A DNA stretch of 64,000 nucleotides from an uncultured Desulfovibrionaceae bacterium (GTDB lineage: Bacteria; Desulfobacterota; Desulfovibrionia; Desulfovibrionales; Desulfovibrionaceae), in the NCBI GenBank assembly GCA_949299515.1, contig CASGAP010000009.1, positions 1 to 64,000 on the forward strand, written 5' to 3'. Numbering within the stretch: the first letter of the stretch is position 1; every line of letters begins with the position of its first letter. The notes beneath the pieces are model-generated. The model did not search any database and was not told the origin of the DNA. It saw nothing but the letters and a program-made list of their open reading frames with translations. A program made the translations under genes and the position numbers. This document shows positions 9,083 through 19,356 of the stretch, piece by piece.

Positions 9083-9421
9083 GTTTTTGCCGAACGGTTG
9101 CCGGCAGTGAAAAAGGGAAGAAATTTTTTTACAGATTTTTTTCGCCTTTTTCCGTCAGCGGAGAAAATACGGAAAGCCGCTTCTGCACTGTGCGTGCAGC
9201 GGTGTAAAAATATTTTGTTTTTGGTGAATCTGCTGTTTTCGGCAGGCGGCATTTTTTTGAGGATAGTATTGCGCGTCCTTTGAAAACTGCCAAAAAATCA
9301 TAGCGAAGTCTTGTCAAATGTCAAATGCGGAGCTGTGCAAAATTATTTTTTCCTTCTTTTCTTTACAGGGGCGGAAAATTTACATACTATATTTTCCCAC
9401 CCCAGTTATCGAGAGGTTTTT

Positions 9422-10729
9422 ATGCAGCAGCGGGATTCTTTTCAGTCCAAAATAGGTTTTATCTTATCCTGTGTCGGTTCAGCTGTCGGTATCGGCGCAA
9501 TTTGGCTTTTTCCTTATCGGGTCGGCGAATTCGGCGGTGCTGTTTTTCTTATTCCTTTTATGATTTTCACCGTGCTTTTGGGGCTGACCGGCGTTATTGC
9601 GGAAATGACTTTCGGCCGTGCCGTGAAAACAGGGCCCCTCGGAGCGTTTAAAAAAGGGCTGCAGCAGCGCGGCATGGAATGGGGCAAATGGCTGGGGATT
9701 ATTCCAGTTCTCGGTTCTTTCGGTATTGCCATGGGCTATGCCGTGGTTGTGGGCTGGTTTTTGAAGTACACCGTTCAGGCTTTTACGGGCGCCGCGATTT
9801 ATAATGATGACAGTACGGCGTTTTTTGTGCAGATAGCGGGTGATTACGGCAGTTTTTCCTGGCATTTGGTTTCTTCTTTGGCTTTGCTGGTGGTTTTGTT
9901 CGGCGGCGTGCAGAACGGTATTGAAAAGCTGAATAAAATTATGATGCCGATTTTCTTTGCCATTTTTATTTTTTTGGTGATCAGGGTAGCGTTTTTGCCC
10001 GGTGCGGCTGAGGGATATAAATTTTTGCTTACTCCCAACTGGGATATGCTGCTTGAACCGAAAGTGTGGATTTTTGCTTTGGGCCAGGCGTTTTTTGCCC
10101 TTTCCCTTGCCGGTTCCGGAACGCTTGTTTACGGCAGTTACCTCGGAGATGACGTGGACATTTTTCATGCGGCGAAATATGTGGTTTTGTTTGATATTGT
10201 CGCTGCCGTGCTGTCCGTGCTGATTATTATTCCCGCTGTGTTTTCCTTTGGCATGGAACCTGCCGCAGGCCCGCCGCTTATGTTTATGGTTATGCCCGAA
10301 ATATTTAAACAGATTCCTCTCGGAGGATTTTTGGCAGGTATTTTCTTTTTGGCAATTTTATTTGCGGGCGTAACGTCTTTGGTAAATCTTTTTGAAACGC
10401 CTATCGAAGCGCTGCAGAAAGAATTTTCCCTATCCCGCAAAAAAGCCGTTAGCATTGTGGTTGCTGTCGGGTTTTTCTTGGGCATTTTCCTTGAAAACGG
10501 CGACTCCCTGGGAAAATGGATGGATATTGTAAGCATTTACATTATTCCCCTCGGAGCGCTGATAGCCGCCGTAATTTTCTTTTGGGTCTGCAAGCCGGAA
10601 TTTGTCCGCAGTCAGCTGCAGCTGGGGCACGGCAAACCGGTGAGCGAGGCGTACATAGCACTTGGCAAGTATTTGTTCTGCGGTTTGACTGCAGTGGTAT
10701 ATTGTATGGAGATTATCAGAAACTTATAA
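9422..10729 (+). CDS. NSS-family sodium-dependent amino-acid-type transporter
   Basis: A 435-residue protein with 11-12 membrane segments. The first helix GSAVGIGAIWLFPYRVGEFG followed by GGAVFLIPF is the diagnostic neurotransmitter:sodium symporter motif that holds substrate and sodium in LeuT-type proteins. The start is the ATG at 9422, preceded by GAGAGG. The family takes up amino acids and related amines with sodium; the substrate is not evident. It is followed by its own terminator, so it appears to be monocistronic. Confidence 0.88.
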   Translation: MQQRDSFQSKIGFILSCVGSAVGIGAIWLFPYRVGEFGGAVFLIPFMIFTVLLGLTGVIAEMTFGRAVKTGPLGAFKKGLQQRGMEWGKWLGIIPVLGSFGIAMGYAVVVGWFLKYTVQAFTGAAIYNDDSTAFFVQIAGDYGSFSWHLVSSLALLVVLFGGVQNGIEKLNKIMMPIFFAIFIFLVIRVAFLPGAAEGYKFLLTPNWDMLLEPKVWIFALGQAFFALSLAGSGTLVYGSYLGDDVDIFHAAKYVVLFDIVAAVLSVLIIIPAVFSFGMEPAAGPPLMFMVMPEIFKQIPLGGFLAGIFFLAILFAGVTSLVNLFETPIEALQKEFSLSRKKAVSIVVAVGFFLGIFLENGDSLGKWMDIVSIYIIPLGALIAAVIFFWVCKPEFVRSQLQLGHGKPVSEAYIALGKYLFCGLTAVVYCMEIIRNL

Positions 10730-10732
10730 AAC

Positions 10733-10757
10733 AGCCTGTGAAAACAGGCTTTTTTTT
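10733..10757 (+). terminator. Terminator of the NSS transporter gene
   Basis: A 7-bp stem AGCCTGT/ACAGGCT around a GAAA-type loop is followed by seven T. It sits only 12 bases before the mntP start codon. Confidence 0.85.
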
Positions 10758-10768
10758 ACGGAGTGCGT

Positions 10769-11335
10769 ATGAGTTGGTTCGAGCTGTTTCTTATTGCCGT
10801 GGGGCTTTCCATGGACGCTTTTGCCGTTTCGCTGTGCAAAGGCCTGGAAATGAAAAAGTTTGATTTCGGCAAAGCGCTTGTGTTGGGCGTGTTGTTCGGG
10901 GTCTTTCAGGCAATTATGCCGATAATCGGGTTCCATTTGGGCAAGCATTTTGTGCATTTCATCGGTCGTTTTGATCACTGGGTTGCTTTCTTGCTTCTGC
11001 TCTTTGTTGGACTGAAAATGATTAAAGAATCCCGCGAAGAAAAAGAAGAAAGCCATTCCGGTTTTGATTTGTGGGAACTGCTCGTGCTTGCCGTGGCCAC
11101 AAGCATTGACGCTCTTGCCATTGGTCTTACCTTTGCCGTGCTGCCGCACATTCATATCAATTTTGCCGCGGCCGTTATCGGTATCGTAACGGCGGTGCTG
11201 TGCGTGGCGGCTGTGGCGATCGGCCATAAGTCCGGAACCAGGCTCGGCAGTAAAGCCGAACTGCTGGGCGGGCTTATTCTCGTTGTGCTCGGCTGTAAAA
11301 TTTTGCTGGAGCATTTGCATATACGTATTTTTTAA
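10769..11335 (+). CDS. mntP: MntP manganese efflux pump
   Basis: A 188-residue protein with six helices in two similar halves. GLSMDAFAVSLCKGL near the N-terminus and TSIDALAIGLTFAV in the second half carry the conserved aspartates of MntP. It expels Mn(II) across the inner membrane. The ATG at 10769 is preceded by ACGGAG; an upstream GTG is less likely. I see no yybP-ykoY-type manganese riboswitch: the gap to the previous gene holds only that gene's terminator. Confidence 0.88.
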   Translation: MSWFELFLIAVGLSMDAFAVSLCKGLEMKKFDFGKALVLGVLFGVFQAIMPIIGFHLGKHFVHFIGRFDHWVAFLLLLFVGLKMIKESREEKEESHSGFDLWELLVLAVATSIDALAIGLTFAVLPHIHINFAAAVIGIVTAVLCVAAVAIGHKSGTRLGSKAELLGGLILVVLGCKILLEHLHIRIF

Positions 11336-11351
11336 TGAATTGCTTGCAGGC

Positions 11352-11383
11352 AAAAAAAAGCGGGGAATTTTCCCCGCTTTTTT
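11352..11383. terminator. Bidirectional terminator between mntP and the P-type ATPase gene
   Basis: AGCGGGGAA pairs with TTCCCCGCT, with an A-run before and a T-run after, so it can stop both convergent genes. Confidence 0.9.
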
Positions 11384-11391
11384 GTGTGTTG

Positions 11392-13284
11392 TTATCGGAT
11401 TTTTTTATCGTAGAGCCGCGCGGCGTTTAAAACTACCAGAATGGAACCGCCGTTATGCGTCAGGGCGCCGATTACCGGGCCGATAATGCCGAATATGCCT
11501 AAAATCATGGCAATGCAGTTAATGCCGAGGGCAATGGCGATATTGAGTTTTATGCTGAATACCGTGGCATTGGAGAGTTTTTTCAGGTACGCTATTTTAT
11601 TGAGGTCTTCGCCTATCAGGGCTATATCGGCGGCTTCGATGCTGATGTCGCTGCCGGCCTGTCCCATGGCTACGCCCACATCGGCAAATTTCAGGGCGGG
11701 CGCATCGTTTATGCCGTCGCCTATCATGCAGACGCTTTTTCCTTGTTTCTGCAGTTCTTGGACTTTCTGTACTTTTTCTTCCGGCAGCAGTTCCGCGTGC
11801 ACGGTGTCCACACCGATTTGTTTGGCGAAAAATTCTGCGGTTATGGCATTGTCGCCAGTCAGAAGCGTTGTCTGTATGCCGAGTTTGTGCAGTTCGTCAA
11901 TACTCTGTTTGGCAGTGGGGCGCAGGGTGTCGGCAAGGGCTATGATACCCGTGCAGAGTGAGTTTTCCGCAACAAAAATTAGGGCTTTGCCCTGTTTGCG
12001 CAGTAAAAGTTCCTGGTCTTTGAGATAGCTTGATACGGTAACGTTTTCCTGTTCCATAAAAGACAGTTTGCCGCAGCGTATGGTTTTGCCGCCTGCTGTA
12101 TAGCGTATGCCGAGGCCGGCTGCCATGGAAAATTCGCCGTCCTGCCGCAGGGGAGCGGAGGCGTTTTGCCTGTAGTAAGTCAGAACGGCCTTTGCGAGCG
12201 GATGTTCTGAACGCTGTTCGGCTTCGGCGCAGGCAAGCAGTACGGCGTCTTTATTTTGGGCGGTGTCGGCAATAATGTCGGTAACCTGCAGTTTTCCCGT
12301 GGTCAGCGTGCCTGTTTTGTCAAAGGTTATTTGGTTTACTTTGCCCATGGCTTCCAAAGCATGACCGCTTTTGATGAGTACGCCGTTTTTGCTGGCCTGG
12401 CCTATTGCCGCCATAATGCAGGTGGGCGTTGCAAGCGCCATGGCGCATGGGCAGAACACCACAAGCACGGTGACGGTACGGATAAGGTCGCCGGTGAAAA
12501 CAAAGGTCAGGGCGGCAATGGTCAGGGCAAGCACAATAAGACGCACGGCCCACACATCAATAATGCGCTGAATGGGGCTGTTGTTTGCGGAAGCTTCTTC
12601 CACCAGGCGCACCATTTTCTGCAGTGAGGAGTTTTTGCTCTCGTTGGTGCAGCGGATATCGACGGAACCGTGCATATTCAGCGTTCCGCAGAGCACTTCG
12701 TCCCCGACTGTTTTGTCAAGGGGCAGGGATTCGCCGGTGAGCACGGCTTGGTTTACGCTGGTGGTGCCGGCAATGATTTCGCCGTCCACGGGGATCTGTT
12801 CGCCGGGAAAAATGCGGATAATGTCGCCGATTTTTACGGCTTCAGCCGGAATTTCCTCTTCGGTCACGGTTTGGTCTTTGCGGGAAATTCTGCGCGCCAT
12901 GGCAGGTACCAGGCTGACAAGGTTTTGAATGCTGGTTTTGGTTTTGGCGACTGTCCTGTCTTCCAAAATTTCACCGAGCGCCATAATCCACGCCACTTCC
13001 GCGGCGGCAAAGGTTTCTCCTATGGCCAGGGCGGAAAGAATGCCTATGGATATGAGTACCAGGGCAGTAATTCTTCGGTACAGGATAAGATATTTCAGGG
13101 CAAAAAAGATAATGGGCAGGCCGGAAATAACGATGGTCAGCCATATTGGGCTGAAAAGGAAATTCATATCCATAAAATGCATACAAATTCCAAGTGCCAG
13201 GAAAATGCCGCTGACTATGGTCATTTTTTCGGCGAAAAAGAAATTGAAAAGCGTATTCGCCTGTTCGTACAGTTGTTTTAACAT
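11392..13284 (-). CDS. Heavy-metal P1B-type ATPase without N-terminal metal-binding domain
   Basis: A 630-residue ATPase with the P-type motifs TGESLP (actuator domain), the membrane motif FCPCAMALATPT, the phosphorylation site DKTGTLT and GDGINDAPAL. It has the CPC motif of metal pumps but no N-terminal CxxC or HMA domain. The last helix reads LTHNGGSILVVLNAARL, unlike the MxxSS of CopA. The regulator 19 bp upstream is CsoR-like with a copper-type Cys-His-Cys set, so copper is possible, but the membrane motifs leave the metal open. It acts in the inner membrane and is probably co-transcribed with the regulator. Confidence 0.88.
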   Translation of the reverse strand: MLKQLYEQANTLFNFFFAEKMTIVSGIFLALGICMHFMDMNFLFSPIWLTIVISGLPIIFFALKYLILYRRITALVLISIGILSALAIGETFAAAEVAWIMALGEILEDRTVAKTKTSIQNLVSLVPAMARRISRKDQTVTEEEIPAEAVKIGDIIRIFPGEQIPVDGEIIAGTTSVNQAVLTGESLPLDKTVGDEVLCGTLNMHGSVDIRCTNESKNSSLQKMVRLVEEASANNSPIQRIIDVWAVRLIVLALTIAALTFVFTGDLIRTVTVLVVFCPCAMALATPTCIMAAIGQASKNGVLIKSGHALEAMGKVNQITFDKTGTLTTGKLQVTDIIADTAQNKDAVLLACAEAEQRSEHPLAKAVLTYYRQNASAPLRQDGEFSMAAGLGIRYTAGGKTIRCGKLSFMEQENVTVSSYLKDQELLLRKQGKALIFVAENSLCTGIIALADTLRPTAKQSIDELHKLGIQTTLLTGDNAITAEFFAKQIGVDTVHAELLPEEKVQKVQELQKQGKSVCMIGDGINDAPALKFADVGVAMGQAGSDISIEAADIALIGEDLNKIAYLKKLSNATVFSIKLNIAIALGINCIAMILGIFGIIGPVIGALTHNGGSILVVLNAARLYDKKIR

Positions 13285-13303
13285 AAGTTTGTCCTATAAA
13301 CGG

Positions 13304-13576
13304 TTAGCTTAGCCTTGAAAATTGTTCGATGACAGCGCTGAGTTTTTTCAGCACTTCTTCTTCGTTGCCGTGCCGGATGTCTTCCAAAACACAATGTTCG
13401 ATGTGAGCTTCCAAAAGCTGTTGTCCCGCTTTGTGCAGGGCGGATTTGGCAGCACTGATCTGAATAAGGATTTTTTCGCAGTCGCCGTCTTCTTCGATAA
13501 GCTTCTTGATGCCGCGGATTTGTCCTTCGATTTTGTTGAACCGTGTGATAATGGCTTTTTCATTCGTACACTTCAT
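13304..13576 (-). CDS. CsoR/FrmR-family metal-sensing repressor
   Basis: A 90-residue all-helical regulator with the family hallmark RFNKIEGQIRGIKKLIEEDGDC. Cys33, His58 and Cys62 keep the spacing (25 and 4) of the copper ligands Cys-His-Cys in CsoR. Start at 13576, because the upstream extension is not family-like. It is followed by the P-type ATPase gene, and an operator-like dyad lies just upstream, so it most likely represses its own operon until metal is bound. Confidence 0.88.
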   Translation of the reverse strand: MKCTNEKAIITRFNKIEGQIRGIKKLIEEDGDCEKILIQISAAKSALHKAGQQLLEAHIEHCVLEDIRHGNEEEVLKKLSAVIEQFSRLS

Positions 13577-13611
13577 AAAAATACCTCGATACGTTAACGT
13601 GTTTATACCAT

Positions 13612-13628
13612 ATACCCCCATGAGGTAT
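13612..13628 (-). promoter_or_regulatory. CsoR-type operator in the promoter of the metal ATPase operon
   Basis: The dyad ATACCCCCATGAGGTAT has the C/G-tract-with-TA-ends form seen at CsoR-family operators. On the minus strand a TTGACT -35 lies just upstream and TATATG serves as -10, so the site sits inside the promoter spacer where a bound repressor would block transcription. Confidence 0.65.
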
Positions 13629-13704
13629 TAAGTCAAGCCTATTTCCGTAAAATTTTTTTGGTATTGCAAAGCTTGAAAAATTTTAAAATTATTGCTATTT
13701 AACC

Positions 13705-13733
13705 TTGACATATTATAGAATTTAACCTAATAA
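13705..13733 (+). promoter_or_regulatory. Sigma-70-type promoter of the str operon
   Basis: A perfect TTGACA (13705-13710), 17-bp spacer and TAATAA -10 lie about 43 bp before rpsL. No other promoter is seen before rpsG or fusA. Confidence 0.7.
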
Positions 13734-13775
13734 TTTTCGTTCGGTTTATTGTGTTAACTTTAAATGGAGGAAACT

Positions 13776-14712
<937 letters not shown>

Positions 14713-14719
14713 GTCGCTT

Positions 14720-16795
14720 ATGGCACGTACATTCCAAATTAAAGATATCCGTAATATAGGCATTATGGCCCACATCGACGCGGGCAAAACGACTACCACC
14801 GAACGTATTCTTTTCTATACCGGCGTATCTCACAAAATCGGCGAAACCCACGACGGCGGCGCTACCATGGACTTCATGGAGCAGGAACAGGAACGCGGCA
14901 TCACCATTACTTCCGCTGCTACCCAGTGCACATGGAAAGGCCACACCATCAATATTATTGATACCCCCGGCCACGTTGACTTTACTATCGAAGTTGAACG
15001 TTCCCTGCGCGTACTTGACGGTGCCGTTGCCGTATTTGACGCTGTTGCCGGCGTAGAACCCCAATCCGAAACCGTATGGCGCCAAGCCAATAACTACGGT
15101 GTACCGCGTATTTGCTTTATCAACAAAATGGACCGTATCGGCGCAAACTTCTACCGTGCGGTTGACATGATCCGTGAACGTCTTCGCGCAAAACCGATCA
15201 TGCTCCAGCTTCCTATCGGCAAGGAAGACCTTTTTGAAGGTGTTGTTGACCTTATTAAAGGCAAAGCAATTAAATTCGATAAAGAAACCAAAGGCGCTGA
15301 CTTCTGGGAAGAAGACATTCCGGAAGACATGATGGATCTTTACGAAGAAAAACGCCAGGAAATGCTTGAGTCCGTTGCTGAAGAAGATGAAGAACTTCTC
15401 AACAAATACCTTGAAGAAGGCACGCTTTCCATTGAAGAAATCGAAACCTGCGTTCGCAAGGCTACCATTAACCAAGCTATCGTTCCTGTCCTTTGCGGTA
15501 CTGCCTTCCGTAACATGGGCGTACAGCCGCTGCTTGACGCTATTGTAAAATATCTTCCTTCTCCTCTGGATATTCCGCCGATGAAAGGCTGCGATCCCGA
15601 CGATGAAGAAAAACATATGGAATGCATTCCCGACGACAAGAAACCGCTCGCCGGCCTTGTCTTCAAGCTTGCCGCTGACCCGTATATCGGTCACCTGTCC
15701 TTCTTCCGTATTTATTCCGGTGTCGTAGAGCCGGGCATGAGCGTTCTTAACTCCAATACCGGAAAGAAAGAACGCGTTGGCCGTATCGTTCGTATGCACG
15801 CCAATAAACGCGATGAAATCAAATGGGCGGGCGCAGGCGACATTGTTGCGCTTGTAGGTCTTAAAAACGTTACAACCGGTGATACCCTTTGTGACGAAAG
15901 TATGCCTGTAAAACTCGAATCCCTGAACATTCCGGAACCTGTTATCGAGCTTGCCATCGAGCCGAAAACAAAAGCAGACCGCGATTCTCTTTCTCAGGCT
16001 CTTAATAAACTTGCAAAAGAAGACCCGTCTTTCCGTGTTAAAGGTGACGAAGAAACCGGCCAGACCGTTATCGCAGGCATGGGCGAGCTGCACCTTGAAA
16101 TTATTGTTGACCGTCTGCTGCGCGAATTCAACGTACAGGCAAACGTCGGCAAACCGCAGGTTGCATACCGCGAAACCATTACCAAACCGAGCAAAACCGA
16201 TACCAAATACGCAAAACAATCAGGCGGCCGCGGTCAATACGGTCACGTTGTTCTTGAAGTCGAACCGAATCCGGGCAACGGATACGAGTTTGTCAACTCT
16301 ATCACCGGCGGCGTAATTCCGAAAGAATATATTCCTGCCGTTGACAAAGGTATTCAAGACGCTCTGAAGAGCGGCGTGCTTGCCGGCTTCCCGGTTGTTG
16401 ACGTAAAAGTTAACCTCGTTTTCGGTTCTTACCACGAAGTTGACTCTTCCGAACAGGCTTTCTACATTGCCGGTTCTATGGCTATCAAAGACGCTATGCA
16501 GAAAGCTGCTCCCGCACTTCTCGAACCTATCATGGACGTAGAAGTCGTAACTCCCGAAGACTATCTCGGTGACGTTATGGGCGACCTTAACGGACGCCGC
16601 GGCCGTGTTCAGGGTATGGAAGCACGTGCAGGCGCACAGTCTATCCGTGCTCAGGTTCCGCTTTCAGAAATGTTTGGTTATGCTACCGACCTTCGTTCCA
16701 AAACCCAAGGCCGTGCTACCTTTACCATGCAGTTTGATCATTACGAAAAAGTACCTGCGAGCATTGCGGAAACCCTTACCAAAAAAGACGCATAA
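14720..16795 (+). CDS. fusA: Elongation factor G
   Basis: A 691-residue translational GTPase with G1 [14 protein letters not shown]2 [11 protein letters not shown]3 DTPGHVD, G4 NKMD, and the EF-G domain IV-V segments ([35 protein letters not shown]). It drives ribosomal translocation. Shine-Dalgarno pairing is weak (the TAGG overlapping the rpsG stop), so translation may be coupled to rpsG. Codon use is strongly biased, as in other highly expressed genes here. No tuf gene follows; a terminator does. Confidence 0.97.
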   Translation: MARTFQIKDIRNIGIMAHIDAGKTTTTERILFYTGVSHKIGETHDGGATMDFMEQEQERGITITSAATQCTWKGHTINIIDTPGHVDFTIEVERSLRVLDGAVAVFDAVAGVEPQSETVWRQANNYGVPRICFINKMDRIGANFYRAVDMIRERLRAKPIMLQLPIGKEDLFEGVVDLIKGKAIKFDKETKGADFWEEDIPEDMMDLYEEKRQEMLESVAEEDEELLNKYLEEGTLSIEEIETCVRKATINQAIVPVLCGTAFRNMGVQPLLDAIVKYLPSPLDIPPMKGCDPDDEEKHMECIPDDKKPLAGLVFKLAADPYIGHLSFFRIYSGVVEPGMSVLNSNTGKKERVGRIVRMHANKRDEIKWAGAGDIVALVGLKNVTTGDTLCDESMPVKLESLNIPEPVIELAIEPKTKADRDSLSQALNKLAKEDPSFRVKGDEETGQTVIAGMGELHLEIIVDRLLREFNVQANVGKPQVAYRETITKPSKTDTKYAKQSGGRGQYGHVVLEVEPNPGNGYEFVNSITGGVIPKEYIPAVDKGIQDALKSGVLAGFPVVDVKVNLVFGSYHEVDSSEQAFYIAGSMAIKDAMQKAAPALLEPIMDVEVVTPEDYLGDVMGDLNGRRGRVQGMEARAGAQSIRAQVPLSEMFGYATDLRSKTQGRATFTMQFDHYEKVPASIAETLTKKDA

Positions 16796-16818
16796 GAATT
16801 TCTTATGACTGTATATAA

Positions 16819-16847
16819 AAAGGCTGTCGCGTGATAGCCTTTTTTTT
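16819..16847 (+). terminator. Terminator of the str operon
   Basis: AGGCTGTC (16821-16828) pairs with GATAGCCT (16833-16840), with one G-T pair, followed by seven T. Confidence 0.88.
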
Positions 16848-16885
16848 CATTTTTCCCTTGCGCAGAACGCATATCTGTCTTAATT

Positions 16886-17183
16886 AGAGTATGTTTCTGA
16901 ATTAATTATATTGATTATAACCGGTTTGAAACTTATTATAAGAACAGATTATTTTACAGTTTATTTTAATTGAGAAAATGAGTTTCTGTTTTTCTCATTT
17001 ACTGTGTCTACTGAACCGAAGCCGAAATTTTTGGCAACGTTCCGTAAATACCTGTAATGAGGGTTTGGGGGAGCCACTCAAAGGACAACAGGCCGTTTGC
17101 GTTAGTGCGCTTGCGTGTTTTACACAGATGGACAGCAACGCAATCATTTCCCTCAAGAAAAAAAATAATTTTGAAACACTCTT
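16886..17183 (+). repeat. Dispersed repeat, copy 3 (full length)
   Basis: A 298-bp copy. The left end AGAGTATGTTTCTGAATTA and the reverse complement of the right end, AAGAGTGTTTCAAAATTA, are imperfect inverted repeats. Inside are the hairpin region GCCGAAATTTTTGGC (about 17023-17037), the GGGGGAGCCAC core and CAATCATTTCCC. It lies between the fusA terminator and the cation antiporter gene. An extra fragment resembling the right end (AATCATTTTTCCCGG, about 17203-17217) follows and forms its own hairpin. Confidence 0.82.
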
Positions 17184-17258
17184 CAATGAGATGACCCGGG
17201 GAAATCATTTTTCCCGGAAAATAATCTCAAAAAACTAAAGAATAGGGAAGGGGCTGCC

Positions 17259-18701
17259 ATGAATTTTACCATCGAGAATATTTTATTTATCGGTTCGGTT
17301 TTGATATTTCTCAGCATATTGATGACAAAAGCCAGCTATAAGCTTGGAATACCGACCTTGCTTTTCTTCCTTATTTTAGGCATGGCTGTCGGCAGTGACG
17401 GGCTGGGACTGCATTTTTACAGTATGGAGCAGGCGCAGTTTATCGGCATTGTGGCGCTGAGCATTATTTTGTTTACCGGCGGTATGGATACGCAGATAAA
17501 ACAAATACGGCCGGTGCTCAGACAGGGGCTTTTATTGTCCACCGCAGGCGTTTTGCTGACAACAGCGCTGACGGGATTATTTATTTATTTTTTGTTTCAG
17601 CTTGATTTTATTCCTATTACTCTGACGCTGCCGACTTCTTTGCTTTTGGCGGCAACCATGTCGTCAACGGACAGTGCGTCTGTGTTTAATTTGCTCCGTT
17701 CCCAGAATTTGGAACTGAAAGAAAATCTTCGCCCCATGCTTGAATTGGAAAGCGGCAGTAACGACCCCGTGGCATATATGCTGACCATTGTGCTTATCCA
17801 GTATATTTTGAGTCCTGAAAGCGTTTCGGCGTTTGGTATACTATGGCAGTTTTTTCTGCAGTTTTTATTGGGCACTGTCTTGGGTGTAGTGTTTGGTTTT
17901 GCGGTTGTAAAAATAATTAATCGCATAAATCTGAAAAATGCTTCGCTGTATCCTTTGCTGCTGCTGGTATTGATTTTTATAATATTTACCGTGACCGATT
18001 ATGTCAAAGGCAACGGCTATCTTGCCGTGTATCTTGCCGGGATTGTTGTTGGCAACAGCAAATGCGCCTTCAGGCGTGAAATACAATCCTTTATGGACGG
18101 TTTTACCTGGCTGTTTCAGATTATTATGTTCCTCGTTTTGGGCTTGCTGGTCAATCCTCACGAAATGTGGGAAGTGGCGGGTTTTGCTTTGGTTATCGGT
18201 ATTTTTATGATGCTGGCGGCAAGGCCTTTCAGCGTGTATCTGTGTTTGCTTCCGTTCAAGGCCATGCCGGCAAAAGCAAAAGCTTTTGTTTCCTGGGTAG
18301 GTCTGCGCGGAGCAGTGCCGATAATTTTTGCAACGTATCCTGTTGTTGCCGGTGTTGATTATTCCGATCAGCTTTTTAATATGGTGTTTTTTATTACGTT
18401 AATTTCTCTGGTTGTTCAGGGTATGACCATAACCTATGCAGCAAACACATTGGATCTTAAAGATGAAAACAGACCCATGGACAAGGAGTTCGGCGTTGAA
18501 TTGGCAGAAGATATCAATTCCAAACTGATTGAAGAAAAGGTGCAGGGTGAAACTGCCGGAAAAAGCCTTTCAGAACTGAAAATGGAACAGGGAACCTTAG
18601 TTATGTTAATTAAACGAAACAATTCCTATCTGATACCTAACGGCAGCACTGTTCTTCAGGAAGGGGACAAACTGCTTATTATCAAGGAAACGCAGCAGTA
18701 A
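17259..18701 (+). CDS. CPA1-type cation/proton antiporter with C-terminal RCK_C domain
   Basis: A 480-residue protein with about 12 membrane segments, then a soluble tail. ILFTGGMDTQI, the SSTDSASVFNLLR segment and the ELESGSNDPVAYMLT segment are the NhaP-type ion-binding helices (Asn-Asp pair). Residues ~400-480 form a TrkA-C/RCK_C-like domain (SELKMEQGTLVMLIKRN...GDKLLII). This layout matches the K+/H+ antiporters called NhaP2 or CvrA, which lower cytoplasmic potassium at low osmolarity. Start after AGGGAAGGGG. It appears to be monocistronic, with repeats on both sides. Confidence 0.85.
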   Translation: MNFTIENILFIGSVLIFLSILMTKASYKLGIPTLLFFLILGMAVGSDGLGLHFYSMEQAQFIGIVALSIILFTGGMDTQIKQIRPVLRQGLLLSTAGVLLTTALTGLFIYFLFQLDFIPITLTLPTSLLLAATMSSTDSASVFNLLRSQNLELKENLRPMLELESGSNDPVAYMLTIVLIQYILSPESVSAFGILWQFFLQFLLGTVLGVVFGFAVVKIINRINLKNASLYPLLLLVLIFIIFTVTDYVKGNGYLAVYLAGIVVGNSKCAFRREIQSFMDGFTWLFQIIMFLVLGLLVNPHEMWEVAGFALVIGIFMMLAARPFSVYLCLLPFKAMPAKAKAFVSWVGLRGAVPIIFATYPVVAGVDYSDQLFNMVFFITLISLVVQGMTITYAANTLDLKDENRPMDKEFGVELAEDINSKLIEEKVQGETAGKSLSELKMEQGTLVMLIKRNNSYLIPNGSTVLQEGDKLLIIKETQQ

Positions 18702-18779
18702 GGCTGTGAAAAGAATGTTTTGTTTTTGATTGTCTGTTTTAGTTGATTGCAGTGTGCTGACTGAACCATTTAATTTGTT

Positions 18780-18880
18780 TAGGGGAGTGTTTAAATATTT
18801 TTCCGGGGAAATGATTTTATCAGACCCTTTATTGCCCTGCATTTGCGAAACCTTGCCAAATTGCCGGTACAGTAATTATA
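18780..18880 (-). repeat. Internally deleted copy of the dispersed repeat
   Basis: Read on the minus strand this stretch has the hairpin flank GGCAAGGTTTCGCAAA joined almost directly to AATCATTTCCCCGG and the terminal AAACACTCCCCT, so the conserved core is missing. It lies head-to-tail beside copy 4, both in minus orientation. Confidence 0.6.
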
Positions 18881-18915
18881 GCTAATATGAGTAAAAAAAA
18901 TTTTTTTCATAATTG

Positions 18916-19206
18916 AGGAGTGTTTCCAAATTTTTTTCTAGATGATTGCGTTGCTGTCTATTTGCGTAACGTTCGCAAACTCACTAATGCAAACGACTTG
19001 TCACCCTTTGGGAGGCTCCCCAACCCTTCACATTACACGGTATTTACGGAGCTTTGCCGCAGGTTTTGGACTATGTTCCGTAAATACCGTGTAATAAGAG
19101 AGGGAAAAATTTTTTCTAAATCAAAACAAACTTTAAAATTGTCTCTTTCTATCGATTTTTTTTTACAAGTGCTATAATTAATACTATTAATTCGGGAAGA
19201 TACCCT
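18916..19206 (-). repeat. Dispersed repeat, copy 4 (full length, strongest hairpin)
   Basis: A 291-bp minus-oriented copy. Its ends read AGGGTATCTTCCCGAATTA and AGGAGTGTTTCCAAATT, both inward. It contains a perfect 19-bp stem (19032-19050 with 19077-19095) around a 26-base loop. On the plus strand a small frame beginning MIALLSICV is open for about 49 codons. It lies between the antiporter gene and the convergent tpa gene. The rest of the 18702-19313 gap shows no gene. Confidence 0.82.
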
Positions 19207-19305
19207 AAAATTGTTTTATAGATGGTGTTATAACGGACAGAATCAGTACAGATATTTCGGAAATATTGTATAATGTGATATGGTAGTTGAGGTATAAGGC
19301 TTTGT

Positions 19306-19336
19306 AAAAAAAAGGCGGCAAGATGCCGCCTTTTTT
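19306..19336. terminator. Bidirectional terminator downstream of tpa
   Basis: GGCGGCAAGATGCCGCC (19314-19330) forms a 7-bp stem with an A-run before and a T-run after. On the minus strand it ends tpa transcription. Confidence 0.9.
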
Positions 19337-19356
19337 ATGTATTTGCCAATAAAGAA

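Noticed and set aside
10730-10768. yybP-ykoY manganese riboswitch before mntP
   Set aside because: The gap is too short and holds only the terminator of the NSS transporter gene.
16886-17183. Repeat copies as CRISPR or REP arrays
   Set aside because: Copies are single, ~300 bp and far apart, with no spacer-repeat pattern.
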